Source of the DNA: Tridacna crocea
Lineage: Eukaryota > Mollusca > Bivalvia > Cardiida > Cardiidae
Direction of reading: 5' to 3'
Length of the DNA: 64,000 bases
Assembly (NCBI GenBank): GCA_943736015.1
Contig: OX031071.1
Coordinates: 33,512,619 to 33,576,618, forward strand
Each line of letters starts with the position of its first letter. The stretch's first letter is position 1. The notes beneath the pieces were generated by a model, which worked only from the letters and a program-made list of their open reading frames with translations, had not been told where the DNA came from and did no database searches. Below, piece after piece: positions 22,668-32,735 of this stretch. The position numbers and the translations under genes were made by a program.

Positions 22668-22888
22668 TTAATCCTTTACCAAACTGTCTCTAGTTTTTAC
22701 GACCCTGAAAAAGAAGCCTTTTGAAAACATTGTGGGAAAAGAAGAAAATTCTGGTAACCAGCATTTCTCCTTTTCCCACAACGTTTTCTACCCGGCCGGA
22801 AAAAAAAATTGAGTTGGGTTAATTTTGTCGTATGCAAATGCTTTCAATTTTGACCAGTCTAAAATTTTGGTTTTTGGTAAACAATTAA
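22668..22888 (-). repeat. TTAA hairpin MITE, complete copy
   Basis: TTAATCCTTTACCAAAC at the left, GGTAAACAATTAA at the right. Hairpin near-intact (ATTCTGGTAACCAGCAT centre); a short GGCCGG patch follows the right hairpin arm. Confidence 0.9.
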
Positions 22889-23449
22889 AGGAATATTGAA
22901 ACAAACATTTGGCGTAGTTCAATTGCTTTTCATATTTATTTATGGTTTGTTAGCTTCTATTTTGGTGAGATATATGAAAAAATGCACAGCTCCCTTTTTA
23001 AAGAAAGGATTGTAATTTATGTATTTGTTTTAACGTGCAATATGTTAGCTAAAATAATGAGGAAAATGTACCATGACATAAAACCTCGATCATTCCTTTG
23101 GTGGTGTAATATGATCTTACACCGAATTGCTCTCTGCCGATACACGCGAGAAAGAACTTCCGTTTTCACAGGACTAAAGACTTAGCCTAAAATGACAAAA
23201 AAAAAAGCGCGTAAATGAAACAACATTGTCGAAATTTTTCAGTTTTTTATTAATAATACTACGGATAAACTGCTCGACGCTATCAAAGTCAGAATATAGT
23301 TATATATTTGATTAGATGTATTGGTTTTCATAGGAAAAAATGTTATGATATACCCTGCTAGACAAGTTAAATGAAACTCTCTGACCGATAGTTAAAATCC
23401 CAGATACTGTACAGCTATTTCAAACGTAGTTTTAGAGAAAAATATCTCC
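22889..23449. other. Unassigned stretch
   Basis: Small open frames only; nothing recognised. Confidence 0.4.
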
Positions 23450-23532
23450 TAGTAGGAAAGTGTAGATCTAAGATCAGACTGCACGTTCTGTGCAGTCTGA
23501 TCTTGATCTACACTGTCCACAAAATGTCAGTG
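23450..23532 (+). repeat. GATCAGACTGCAC palindrome
   Basis: AAGTGTAGATCTAAGATCAG, ACTGCACGTTCTGTGCAGTC and TGATCTTGATCTACACTGTC form a near-perfect palindrome, followed by GTCAGTGAGTCGCG as at 16112. Confidence 0.88.
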
Positions 23533-23629
23533 AGTCGCGCCAAGTAGCCTAAGAGCTAACTTTGTGGCTCAAGTTAAGGTTTCTTATGTATCCCGAGCAT
23601 TGATTATATTGTGAGATAGATTTTTTCTT

Positions 23630-23812
23630 TCAGAAAACAGTGTAGGAAACGGAGAAAAATAGTTTAATCTCTCATTTATTCCTTTTTTCCAACATAGTTC
23701 TCTGTCCTTATAGAGGCATATGAATCATTTTTACCCCAATTCTTCTTTTTTTAATGCAGCTAATTCTAATTTTGACAGATCTAAACTTTTGCTGTTTAGT
23801 AAAAGATTAATG
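23630..23812 (-). repeat. Degenerate hairpin MITE
   Basis: GAAAACAGTGTAGGAAACGG, a weak second arm and TGACAGATCTAAACTTTTGC ending in ATTAATG. Confidence 0.5.
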
Positions 23813-23954
23813 CTCAAAAAAGAAAGACTCAAGTCGGTAGAATACAATGTTCAAAGTATTCAAAAACATATATTCATATAATATCCCCTTTATTTTTTGC
23901 GTTCTCAGCTCTTAAATACTCTTTACTTGTCGAAAACAAACTATTTAGATTTAT

Positions 23955-24188
23955 TTAACTCATTACCAAACGACAATCAATATTTTAGGCTTGTCCAAAT
24001 CGAAAGCATTTGCAGACGACAGAATAAAAGTGACTGAAAATTTGAAATTTGTTTTGAGAAGAATAGAAAACATTGTGGGAAAAGGAGAAAATGCTGGTAA
24101 AACAGCATTTTCTCCTTTTCCCACAATGTTTTCTACAGGCTTCTTTCTCAGGTTCGTCAAAAGTAGGGATTGTGTGGTAATGGGTTAA
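23955..24188 (+). repeat. TTAA hairpin MITE, complete copy
   Basis: Almost consensus: TTAACTCATTACCAAACGAC ... GTGTGGTAATGGGTTAA; hairpin arms perfect around GCTGGTAAAACAGC. Confidence 0.95.
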
Positions 24189-24476
24189 ATAACTGATTGT
24201 TTGGTGTTTGACGTCGTTTACAACATTATTTCCGTTATAGCGCTGCGCCAGTGGAACTTTCCTATTTCTGGACTTTATTTTACCATTATTTCGCAAGTTT
24301 CTTCCCTAGTCACTGCCTGTTTACCCTCACTGACACAATGATCATCGACAAAACAAGAATAAACCCTGCAGCTTTCATTATAACCGATTATTGGAAATAA
24401 TTTCTATTAAAATTGAAAATGTTTGCAGCTGACATACTGAACATTCTGAAATTAGAACATTTGCTCCAATAGGACC
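24189..24476. other. Unassigned spacer
   Basis: Nothing recognised. Confidence 0.4.
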
Positions 24477-24556
24477 GAAAACATTGTGGGAAAAGGAGAA
24501 AATAATGGCTGCCGAACCTTTTTTTTCAAAATGTTTCCCACAATGTTTTGTTATGT
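24477..24556. repeat. Hairpin MITE core fragment
   Basis: ACCGAAAACATTGTGGGAAA and TGTTTCCCACAATGTTTTGT with a rearranged middle. Confidence 0.65.
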
Positions 24557-24563
24557 CTACTAG

Positions 24564-24790
24564 TTAACTCTTTACCAAACAATCCCGACTTTAACGACGC
24601 TGAGAAAAAAACATTTGAAAACATTGTGGGGAAAGGAGAAAATGCTGATAACCAGCATTTCTTCCTTTTCCCACTATGTTTTCTACCTTTCCCTAACCAT
24701 ATTTCAAATTTTCAACCACATTTATTTTGTCGTCTGCAAATGCTTTCAATTTGGACCCGTCCAAAATTTTGTCGTTTGGTAAAGAATTAA
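24564..24790 (-). repeat. TTAA hairpin MITE, complete copy
   Basis: TTAACTCTTTACCAAACAAT at the left and GTTTGGTAAAGAATTAA at the right; centre GCTGATAACCAGC. Confidence 0.93.
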
Positions 24791-24844
24791 AACCAATATA
24801 GAAATTTTTGGTACAGGGTACACTGACAAAAGATGTATCAAATT

Positions 24845-25070
24845 TTAACCCATTACCAAACGACAAAATCTTAGATTGATCCAAATTGAAAGCATTTGCA
24901 GATGACAAAATAAATGTGACTAAAGAATTGAAATTTGTTTTAGGAAGGGAAGAAAACATTGTGAGAAAAGGAGAAAATGCTGGTTAGCATTTTCTCCTTT
25001 TCCCACAATGTTTTCAAAAGGCTTCTTTCACAGAGGTGTTAAAAGTCGGGATTGTGCGGTAAAGGGTTAA
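24845..25070 (+). repeat. TTAA hairpin MITE, complete copy
   Basis: TTAACCCATTACCAAACGAC ... GTGCGGTAAAGGGTTAA; hairpin loop shortened to GCTGGTTAGC, which still folds. Confidence 0.95.
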
Positions 25071-25528
25071 ACGTGTTTTATCTAGCAACGGTAACCACGT
25101 GACATCACAATAAACAGTGACAGACTAGATCTATATAGCCCAGCAGTTGTTCGGGCTTCTTCATTCTCGCTGTGCTGTCTTTGAGAGTTCAGATCGCCAG
25201 ACAAGAACTTTAATACAACGTCGCATATTTGGCGAAAACGATAAGGCAAAAACGTAAGTGCACATTATTTATTTATTTATTTATTTAGCAGAATCGAGAG
25301 AGATTAGTATAAGTTGTTAGAACTTGTTTCTCAATTGATGTAAAATAAATATGTTTAGATTAAACTTATTTATTTATTTATTGTTATTGTAGAAATCTTT
25401 CGGACAAAGTCTATCTAAATTTCAATTCTTTCTCCAACTTGGAGCATTTGATTTATTGATTTATTGTATGCAGTATTATTTTTCTTACGGCAGTCGTATT
25501 GTCTTGATCTACTTGTATTGGGAAAGTT
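25071..25528. other. Unique stretch with promoter-like block
   Basis: Holds the TATA/Inr/leader candidate (25132-25253) and two TTTA-repeat runs (about 25266 and 25367). Confidence 0.4.
25132..25253 (+). promoter_or_regulatory. Candidate TATA/Inr promoter with non-coding leader exon
   Basis: TATATAG at 25132-25138 is followed 31 bp later by TCATTCT, which matches the Inr consensus with its A at 25163. A CACGTGAC E-box is at 25096-25103. From 25163 the sequence has no ATG and runs to a strong donor, GTAAGT, at 25254. This is the layout of an untranslated first exon. It lies 1.4 kb upstream of the candidate start codon at 26702 and could be a leader for that gene. Motif-only evidence. Confidence 0.3.
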
Positions 25529-25788
25529 TTAACAGGTTTACCAGACGACAAAATTTTAGCCTTGTCCAGATTGAAAGCATTTGCAGACGACAATATCAGA
25601 GTAGCTCGAATGGTGCAAAATTTCTTTGATAGGATAGAAAACATTGTGGAAAAAGGAGAAAATGCCGGTTACCATTGTGGGAAAAGGAGAAAATGTTGGT
25701 TACCAGCATTTTCTTCTTTTCCCCACGGTGTTTTCAAAAGACTTCTCACAGGGTCGTTAAAAGTCGGTTTTGTGTGGTAATGGGTTGA
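25529..25788 (+). repeat. TTAA hairpin MITE with duplicated hairpin arm
   Basis: Left TTAA intact, right end TTGA. The left hairpin arm occurs twice (ACATTGTGGAAAAAGGAGAA and CCATTGTGGGAAAAGGAGAA) before the single right arm, making it about 30 bp longer than its relatives. Confidence 0.9.
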
Positions 25789-25805
25789 ATTAATCAATAT
25801 TTGGC

Positions 25806-26169
25806 TTAACGTAGTGGACCCGTAATAGGAAATAACTATTTCCACTATAATATTATGCTAGAAATCTGCTAAAATGAGTATTATTGTACTTCTTTCACCA
25901 AGCCACTTTTTCCTTTTTGGCCGTCCTAAAATTATCATTTATGAATCTAAAACCACTATATTCTCATTACAAAAGCATATGATAATTACCTCCCTTTTCT
26001 GAAAACTAAAAAAAGTACCAACAAATAATTTCAAGATAGACATCAAAGGAACTTCTGGTCGGTAAAAAATATGCAAAAGTATTTTATCTGTATAAATCTG
26101 ACTTTATCAACTGTCAAGAAATTTTATATGCAATGCCGCTCTAGAAGTATTACAGGTCCACTATCTTAA
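25806..26169 (-). repeat. TTAA element, GGTAAGACCTGTG family, diverged copy
   Basis: Flanked by TTAA. Aligns along its length with the reverse complement of 28930-29315 (shared pieces: AATTATCATTTATGAATCTA, ATGATAATTACCTCCC, TTTCAAGATAGACAT). Ends are diverged. Confidence 0.75.
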
Positions 26170-26347
26170 AACAGAGATTTACCATCATGACGTAGAATTT
26201 TTTATTTTGAATAAGAAGAAAATTGGAAGTAGTGCCCTAGAAAATAAAAAAGCTGAGAATGCAAAAATCATTCTAAATGATAACTGCAACTTTTTCAGTT
26301 ATGCGGAATTTAAACCTTGTCATCCGGTACAGAGTTTTCAGAGAATT

Positions 26348-26355
<8 letters not shown>

Positions 26356-26378
<23 letters not shown>

Positions 26379-26383
26379 CTGTG
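26356..26383 (+). repeat. (TG)n microsatellite
   Basis: About 12 TG units; keeps a spurious 177-codon frame (26317-26850) open. Confidence 0.9.
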
Positions 26384-26539
26384 TTGGTATACCTGACAGA
26401 GTGAGGTATTTGGCTGGAGTACACAGCAACGTAGTGTGGTTCAGAAAAATAGCGAGGTACTTTTCCCGTTACCTCGGTATGCAAACTACACTAAACGCGT
26501 ACAAAAATCATAACGGTCATGCTGTCAAATTCGTGGAGG

Positions 26540-26701
26540 AACCACTGAACAACGCTGGTGTGCGTGTGTGTAAGTCATGTGAGTGGGTCACACTCGCCAC
26601 GGTGAAATTCGAGATTAAGCTTTTCATACATGCTCGGTCTTTATCGAACTTCCTGTACAAGCCCGGGAAAAGATGTGCACATGCGCACAGAGTGTTTCAA
26701 A
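26540..26701 (+). promoter_or_regulatory. Candidate 5' UTR / proximal promoter before exon 1
   Basis: Locally GC- and CpG-richer, repeat-free stretch immediately before the ATG at 26702 (contains GCCCGGGAAA and ATGCGCAC). No TATA box seen at a fitting distance. Confidence 0.25.
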
Positions 26702-26738
26702 ATGGCCGACACGGGATGCAAGCGAACGCTTCGGCGAG
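26702..26738 (+). CDS. Exon 1: start of the SET/recombinase gene (12 codons + 1 nt)
   Basis: The ATG lies in a start context (AAAATGGCC) inside a locally CpG-richer, less repetitive stretch (about 26540-26740). It encodes MADTGCKRTLRR and then a GTATGT donor in phase 1. The next supported coding exon (39179) begins in phase 1 and continues with a Lys/Arg-rich stretch (V-GNKKRE), so the junction is in frame. No other initiator exon with matching phase was obvious between here and 39179. Too short to be recognised by homology. The call rests on Kozak context, donor, phase and composition, and an unseen additional exon in the 12.4 kb intron is possible. Confidence 0.5.
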
Positions 26739-27249
26739 GTATGTAGATCTAAATCAAATCCTTATTTTTGCTTCTAATGTTTGTCAGGTCGGAGAAACTT
26801 CTCGTTGCAAAACCTTGTCTTTATTATATCTATATAGAGGGATGGTATGATACCAGGCACCTATGGCCAGGGATGACGTCGAAGTTGTTGCGGATTGAGA
26901 ACCCGCGGTAATTTATTCCATGCCAACTACCGATTTTACCACTGATCATGAATCATTTGGATATTCAGCATCATAAACGATTATTAGAGGGCACTACCCA
27001 CACATATTTTCTCTTCCTGTAAGATCTTAAAGGCTAGTTGACAAATTTTATCAAATGGACAATTTATGATGTCGGAAGTGTACGTATATTCGGATAATGC
27101 GATTTCATGTCATCAATTTTTCAAGTAATTAGGATTTAGTTGCTGAGACTGTTGGCTCATTCAAGCTGATTTTTTTTTAGATTTTATAAATGGATTTTCA
27201 GTCTGATTTATGGCCCATTTTCAGTGAGAAGGAAGCTGGAAGCGAGTTA
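26739..27249. other. Start of intron 1, unassigned
   Basis: AT-rich; nothing recognised. Confidence 0.4.
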
Positions 27250-27775
27250 TGTTCATTTTGGAATGAATGAATGAATGGTGTTTTAAGGCCCGTCGACAAC
27301 TTAGGTCATATTGGGCGCACTTACTTAGTAAACAATAATGTGAGGTGAAAATAACATACATGTCGAACAACACAAGACAAACATGATAAATGAGGAATGG
27401 ATGAAACACAAAATGATGCCCCTTTTGTCGCCTTTTACGACATGCATGCTGTCACTTTTGTTCCGCCAGATGAAATGGCAGATGTGACGATCGCGGGACT
27501 GCAGTGGTTTATTCTTATACCCCCGATTAAACCACACGGGGTCCCACAGGCCGATTGATTCCCATTCCAAACCCTATTTACATCGAGAAAAAAATAAAGG
27601 ATTTGGAATAAGAACCACCCAGCCTGCTGCAATCCTACGAATTACGAGGAAAGCAGCCGTTTGTCTCTAATTTTAGTCGCCTTCTACGACATGCCATAGA
27701 GAAAGGCCGAGGTCCTATTCTATACAGTAAAAACCCCCGGGACCCCACGGGGAGTTCATTTTGGAGGCTAATTGA
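27250..27775 (-). mobile_element. SINE/LINE-tail element with (TGAA)n and repeated GTCGCC(T)TACGACATGC motif
   Basis: Begins GAATGAATGAATGAATGG then TGTTTTAAGGCCCGTCGACA, typical of the 3' end of a retroelement on the minus strand. It contains two diverged blocks (TGTCGCCTTTTACGACATGC at 27427, AGTCGCCTTCTACGACATGC at 27677) each followed by a CACGGGG / CACGGGGAG segment. The two blocks suggest an internally dimeric element. Family not assigned. Confidence 0.6.
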
Positions 27776-27935
27776 AGCCTGTAAAGTTACAGCCCAATCA
27801 AATACAAATCTAAAGAATGTTCCTGAATCTGATGAAATTATATGTACTGTACAGAGCCCAGTGTTCTAATAGTTTATTACAGTATGCAGTGAATTATTCT
27901 GTCATACTTGAATCCAAGGTAATGTTTGATTTTTT

Positions 27936-28324
27936 AGCTCACCTGAGAACAACATGCTTAGGTGGAGCTTTCAGGATCACCCGGTGTCTGTCGTGCGTCA
28001 AAAATTCGTTAAACATCAACTCCTCCTAAACTGCTGGGCCAGTTTGAACCAAACTTGGCTGGAATGTTCAAAGTGGGAGGTCCTCTTTAAAAACTGTTCA
28101 CAGAATTTGATACCATCAAAAACTCGGATAGCCATAGTAACCAAATGGAAATTTTCCAAGAAATTCTTTGAAAATCTTCTTCCCTTAAACAATTGATCAG
28201 ATTTCGAAATTATTTCGCATGATTGTTCCTTAGGTGGCCCTTTTCAAAAATTGTTCTGGAAATTTTGATCAGTCGAAAAACATGGCCACCATTTGGGGGC
28301 TGTTTGCACTACATGTATATGGAC
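27936..28324 (+). mobile_element. CTCACCTGAG-family element, 5' portion
   Basis: TTTTAGCTCACCTGAGAAC, TGGTGGAGCTTTCAGGATCA-like start, 'aactcctcctaaactgc' and 'aaaaacatggcc' blocks shared with 59211-60543. Interrupted at 28325 by the TTAA element. Confidence 0.75.
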
Positions 28325-28837
28325 TTAAAGGTGGGTACTTAGAATTTTCACATCACACCAAATCAAAAAATACATATATCACTGAAATTCATGAGAAAAC
28401 AATACATTAATAATTAAGAATCATAAAATTACCAAAAAAAATTTTTTTGATGATATTCCCTTAAAAGGCTACATAGCCTCTTAAGCTGTTTTTAGATTTC
28501 GCTCCAAAAAATAAAAAAGTGCATTGTGGGAATGTTAGGTGACTGGCACGTGACTAATGATGCTTAAATTCCATTACATAACAAGCATGTAATTATTTTT
28601 CATAAAATCTTCTTCGGACCTTCGTCTGTGTATTTCTGGTATGTAAATGAGCGAGTTGTTCATGTAAAAATAGATGTCGACCTTGGCCGTAGTAAATCTC
28701 TAATTTCTCGTGTTGTCAGAAGGTTTTGGACTACTGGGGTTTTATGAATGACTATTATAAGGCTTTGGGAGTGTAACGATAATATTTTTGTATTTTTGTA
28801 AAATTTTCGTCCCAAACTCTGAAGGGCCACCTTTAAC
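28325..28837 (+). repeat. TTAA element, AGGTGG family, copy 1
   Basis: TTAAAGGTGGGTACTTAG at the left, GGGCCACCTTTAA at the right. Aligns in inverted orientation with 34696-35247 (shared pieces include GGCTACATAGCCT / AGGCTACGTAGCC and ATTTACATACC/GGTATGTAAAT). Confidence 0.85.
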
Positions 28838-28876
28838 TCATTACCAAACAACAACATTTTAGGCTTGTCCAAAGTA
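28834..28876 (+). repeat. Hairpin MITE, left-end fragment
   Basis: TTAACTCATTACCAAACAAC to CTTGTCCAAAG; shares its TTAA with the preceding element. Confidence 0.75.
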
Positions 28877-28929
28877 CTGTTGCCATATCCTCCCAAATAA
28901 ACATATACATATATATATAGTATACACAT

Positions 28930-29315
28930 TTAAGGTAAGACCTGTGTAATACACTTCCGGTGAACATTTGGAAAAATTCTACTGATGATTGGTTGTTAAA
29001 TAAGGATAAATAAGGATTCCTGCAGAAATAATATTTTTACACATTTCTAACGGATCAGAAATTCCGTTTATGTCTATCTTGAAACTATTTTTTGATACTT
29101 TTGTTTATTTTCTAAAAAGGGAGGTAATTATTATCTCTTTTTCAATTGAGAATATAGCGGTTTTAGATTTATAAATGATAATTCTAAGAAGGAAAAAATG
29201 GAAAAAATGAAAAGGTGAAAGTAGTTCAATAATACTCATTTTTAATTATAGCTATTTTTGCATGATGATATTTCAGTGGAAATAGCTGTTTTCCATTACA
29301 CAGGTCTTACCTTAA
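28930..29315 (+). repeat. TTAA element, GGTAAGACCTGTG family, intact ends
   Basis: Perfect 21-bp terminal inverted repeats: TTAAGGTAAGACCTGTGTAA and its reverse complement TTACACAGGTCTTACCTTAA. 386 bp, no ORF. Confidence 0.93.
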
Positions 29316-29728
29316 AGTAAAGCAGATACACTACTTAAATATTGCTGCCATGACTTTTCCCTCTATAACACAAAAGAAAAATATTTCGATCATATCTGTC
29401 TGCCGCTCGAGAACTTTCGGTTTTAGATTTAGGTAGATGATTCATCTAATTTACACAAGGATATGCAAATGAAATACATATCTCGGGTACCACGGACAAC
29501 GAAATACTAACTTTAACAAAGTTTTGGACTTCATTGAGATGGAATAAAACTCCTCATAAAGTTCATTTTTACCATAGAATAACAGAACTAAAAAGCTTTT
29601 TGTTTTAGTTATGCTATTATCGTCTGAACATTATATCCGATAATAGTTTTCTCTGAATTTCGTGCATATATTTACACGCTGTCTGATTCAGCAGAGTGTT
29701 GCAAGTCTGAAAAAAATTCAATTTTAAG
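29316..29728. other. Unassigned stretch
   Basis: Nothing recognised. Confidence 0.4.
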
Positions 29729-29862
29729 AAATAATCTTCTTCCTATCGTGCTATATCGTTCAATAAACCACAGTTGTGAGTTATGCGGCACAATAAATAA
29801 TCCACGAGGGCGATAAAGTGGTTTATTGAACGATATACCACGATAAAAAGAAGATTATTTCG
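29729..29862. repeat. Foldback with GTGGTTTATTGAACGATAT arms
   Basis: Left arm AATCTTCTTCCTATCGTG, CTATATCGTTCAATAAACCA; right arm GTGGTTTATTGAACGATATA, CCACGATAAAAAGAAGATTA. About 45-bp arms with a 40-bp loop. Confidence 0.88.
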
Positions 29863-30132
29863 ATTCTAACATGGCCATTTCTTAGTGAAATGAAAACAAG
29901 TTCAAACTTAGAGTAAAAACGCGGATGAAGATTATGTTCCATTGAATAACCCACCCATTGAATGACGTCACTCGATATAGGATGACGTCACTCTACATGG
30001 ATTGTCGCAGATTTTACCACGTTTTCCTTGCACTGTCTTTATAGAGCCAAAGTCGCGTGTCATGTTAGAATTTTAAGTTTAGGGATGAATTGTTAATTTC
30101 TGACTATGATATACCTCGAGTGTGCAGCTAAA

Positions 30133-30286
30133 TTAACCCTTTCCCAAATGACAAATTTTGGACTCTTCCAAACCAGAAGAGTTTGCAGACGACATTTTAA
30201 ATTTGAAGAAAATGCTAGAAAGGTCTCAAAAATGGTAGAAAACATTGTGGGAAAAGGAGAAATTGCTTGTACTCTTTGTTCGTGTA
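30133..30286 (+). repeat. Hairpin MITE (TTTCCCAAATGAC subfamily), right-truncated
   Basis: TTAACCCTTTCCCAAATGAC, long arm, and left hairpin arm GGAGAAATTGCTTGTA, then a break. Same subfamily as 41506-41733. Confidence 0.8.
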
Positions 30287-30332
30287 TCATGTATGTATGA
30301 TTTGAACAATAAACTTGATTGATTGATTGAAG
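30287..30332 (+). mobile_element. Retroelement 3' end with (TTGA)n tail
   Basis: TTGAACAATAAACTTGATTG followed by three TTGA units; the AATAAA-containing end of a LINE or SINE, 5'-truncated at the MITE. Confidence 0.55.
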
Positions 30333-30538
30333 TAACCAAAGAAGTCGGTTTTTCATATCATCACGGGTCCATGTATTGAAGAGTCCAAAATAAAATTTTT
30401 AACTGGTCGTAACGATGAAATATCAAACAATATTCCACCGTAATTTCTCAATAAATCACTGAAAAATATGAAATACTCATAGTAAATGTTTGGTTATTGT
30501 TTGTTGCTATCGTTTCTGGGAGCAGGTTGCTCTCACAG

Positions 30539-30752
30539 AAAAGTGCAGCAGCAGTTTCTGTTTTGATAATACCGCTCTTTATTTCAGATCTCAGCATAAG
30601 TGTAGACATGACAGAATACAGAGTTGAGGCGATTATTGGACTAATAACAATACTTGCAGCTATCATTTCTGTTCAATTTCTTGTTTGCCGTCCGATATCT
30701 GTCTTTAAGAGGGTTGTGTTAGGTTTTGCCTGTCTTGCGTCAGCCTTTAGTT
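30539..30752 (+). CDS. Possible orphan exon with membrane segments
   Basis: Open between acceptor TGCTCTCACAG and donor GTAAGT, phase 0 to phase 1. It encodes about 71 residues with three hydrophobic stretches (AVSVLIIPLFISDLSI; AIIGLITILAAIISVQFLV; VVLGFACLASAFS). It lies in the large first intron of the SET/recombinase gene and has no start codon. It could be an exon of another gene or a chance reading frame. No family recognised. Confidence 0.25.
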
Positions 30753-30785
30753 GTAAGTATAAAATCTCTTTACATTTCAATCTAC

Positions 30786-30868
30786 TTAACTCTTCACCAA
30801 ACGCTTATCCAAATTGAATGCATTTGCAGACGACAAAATAAATGTGACTGAAGACTTGAAATTTGTTG
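30786..30868 (+). repeat. Hairpin MITE, left arm fragment
   Basis: TTAACTCTTCACCAAACGC then GCATTTGCAGACGACAAAAT; broken by the palindrome at 30869. Confidence 0.75.
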
Positions 30869-30942
30869 AAAAAAGTTATTGACGAGCAAACAAATTATCC
30901 AGGGTAAAAAATTTGTTTGCTCGTTAATAACTTTTTTATCAG
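30869..30942. repeat. Perfect short palindrome
   Basis: AAAAAAGTTATTGACGAGCA / TGCTCGTTAATAACTTTTTT arms of about 30 bp, one mismatch, spacer about 15 bp (tatccagggtaaaaa). Sits exactly where the MITE is broken. Confidence 0.85.
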
Positions 30943-31140
30943 GTGTTGTTTAAAAAATCTAACACATCAAGCGAATCCCTGGAGTCCTTCCGCCTTCTCT
31001 GCTTCAACCCAAATTCCAATCGGTCATGTATTAACGGAATTATTGAAGATTTTCTTACCTGAAGTCGGGGAATTTTTTCAAAAAACTGTCATTGTTGTTG
31101 TTGTTGTGTCACGTGATACCCCGCCGTGCAGGTAGCCACA

Positions 31141-32240
31141 CCTACCTCTACGACTATTCGACTTTAGAGATTACTTAAAGTAAACTCGTAATGAATTTCG
31201 CCGTTAAAAACAACTAAACTGGGTATTTATATGCTTAACTTTTATTTTCTTTTGATGATCGATATTTTGTTTGATACAGAAACGTTCGATCCGATATATC
31301 TATCGAACGTAAAATACCGGTTTTTGATATATATCGAGTACCGGTACGGAGCCCTATATGTAAGCAAAAAGTTATTCACTGAATAGTACATAAAAAGTGA
31401 GATAGACTTATATAAGTGAACAGTTGTCCCAGTAGCTTTTTTTGTTTCAATGGTACACTTATCCCCAGAGCTGTAAATCTAGGGGTAAGATGTCATAATA
31501 TGGTATGACAATAATTGTTCTCTGCTGCACAAAACTCTGTTAAAGTAAGATACCTGTGGAAATTTACTGCTTAAAGCCTTTAAAAAGCAGAAAAGACGGT
31601 CTAAATTGACACTGATCGGGCAATGTCACAAGGAACATTTTGTAGTGTCATGGGTTCCTGTGTTTTTTGCATTGAGCATTTTTTCACATGCGTTGATTTG
31701 TGGGAAGGTATTTCCGCGTGATTTGACCATAATTATCAATAAGGGTAGCAAGTAACTTCGAATCTTGTCATTTTACACAAGTTAAGCCGTAATGCTTCTT
31801 TTTTCGTTTTTTCTTACCTGAGGTCTCTCGTGTAACCAAAATTTGTTACGTGAATTTCAAGTCTATAATGTCAACGTAGTAACATCTGGTTGGTTCCCTT
31901 TTATCACCGCGTCAGTTAACGTGGTCAATCAAAATTTAAGAAGAAACAAACAATAATTGCCAATTAACGGCTTAAAGTAATATGACACATGTTGTATTAT
32001 ATACCAGTCCACTGTGACCTGTTGATTACGCAAGTCTGCGTCCGCCGAGGTGTGAAACAAACAAGTACCACACATTTCCGTCGCAAATTAACCTGTGATT
32101 TAGGCATGTAAAGGAAATTTTACCCAACTTTTTTGGGAATAAATTAATCGACAATTTTTATCGACAATTGGAAGAATTAATCGACATCAGAATTAAAAAA
32201 TCGACAAATGTCGATAATGTCGATTGGCAGCGCGAGCACT
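31141..32240. mobile_element. Degenerate hAT-like element related to 45246-46609
   Basis: The middle (31555-31720) aligns with 45990-46150: GGAAATTTACTG, AAAGCAGAAAAGACGGTCTA, AGGAACATTTTGT, GTCATGGGTTCC. Flanks are rich in tcgat/cgata words. No intact transposase. Confidence 0.5.
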
Positions 32241-32493
32241 GGAAGTCGAATCCCAGGAACCCCCAAAAGAAACTGTCGGACTAAAACCCTGTACAATATA
32301 GATGAAATCTAAGGATTTTTCATCTAGACCTAAGGGTAAATATAACACAAAATACATGTAACTCTTTATAGATCAAATACCAGAACATCCTTTACTGAAC
32401 AGTCTCTGCAGCATTCTGTGAAATTTGAGAATTCCATGCCAATAAACAACCTTTTTTAACATTTTAACAAAAATAAGTGTATTTTAAATTATG
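32241..32493. other. Unassigned spacer
   Basis: Nothing recognised. Confidence 0.4.
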
Positions 32494-32735
32494 TAACCCT
32501 TTACACACAACCCTGGCTTTTAAGTACCCTAAAGAAGAAGTCTCTTAAAAACATTTTGGGAAAAGGAGAAAATGCTGGTTACCAGCAATTTCTCCAAATC
32601 TCAGAATATTTTCTATTGTATTAACGAGAAATTTTATCATTTAATGATTTGAGCCACATTTAAATTTTTGTGTGCAAATACTTTCAATTTGGACAAGACT
32701 ATTAAAATACCTGTCAACAAAGTTAAACAGTCCGA
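32494..32735 (-). repeat. Degenerate hairpin MITE
   Basis: CCCTTTACACACAACCCTGG, hairpin arm GGGAAAAGGAGAAAATGCTG with a decayed partner, and inverted long arm TGTGTGCAAATACTTTCAAT. Confidence 0.65.

Noticed and set aside
26317-26850. 177-codon plus-strand frame
   Set aside because: Runs through a TG microsatellite and across the likely donor at 26739; the supported exon 1 is in another frame.
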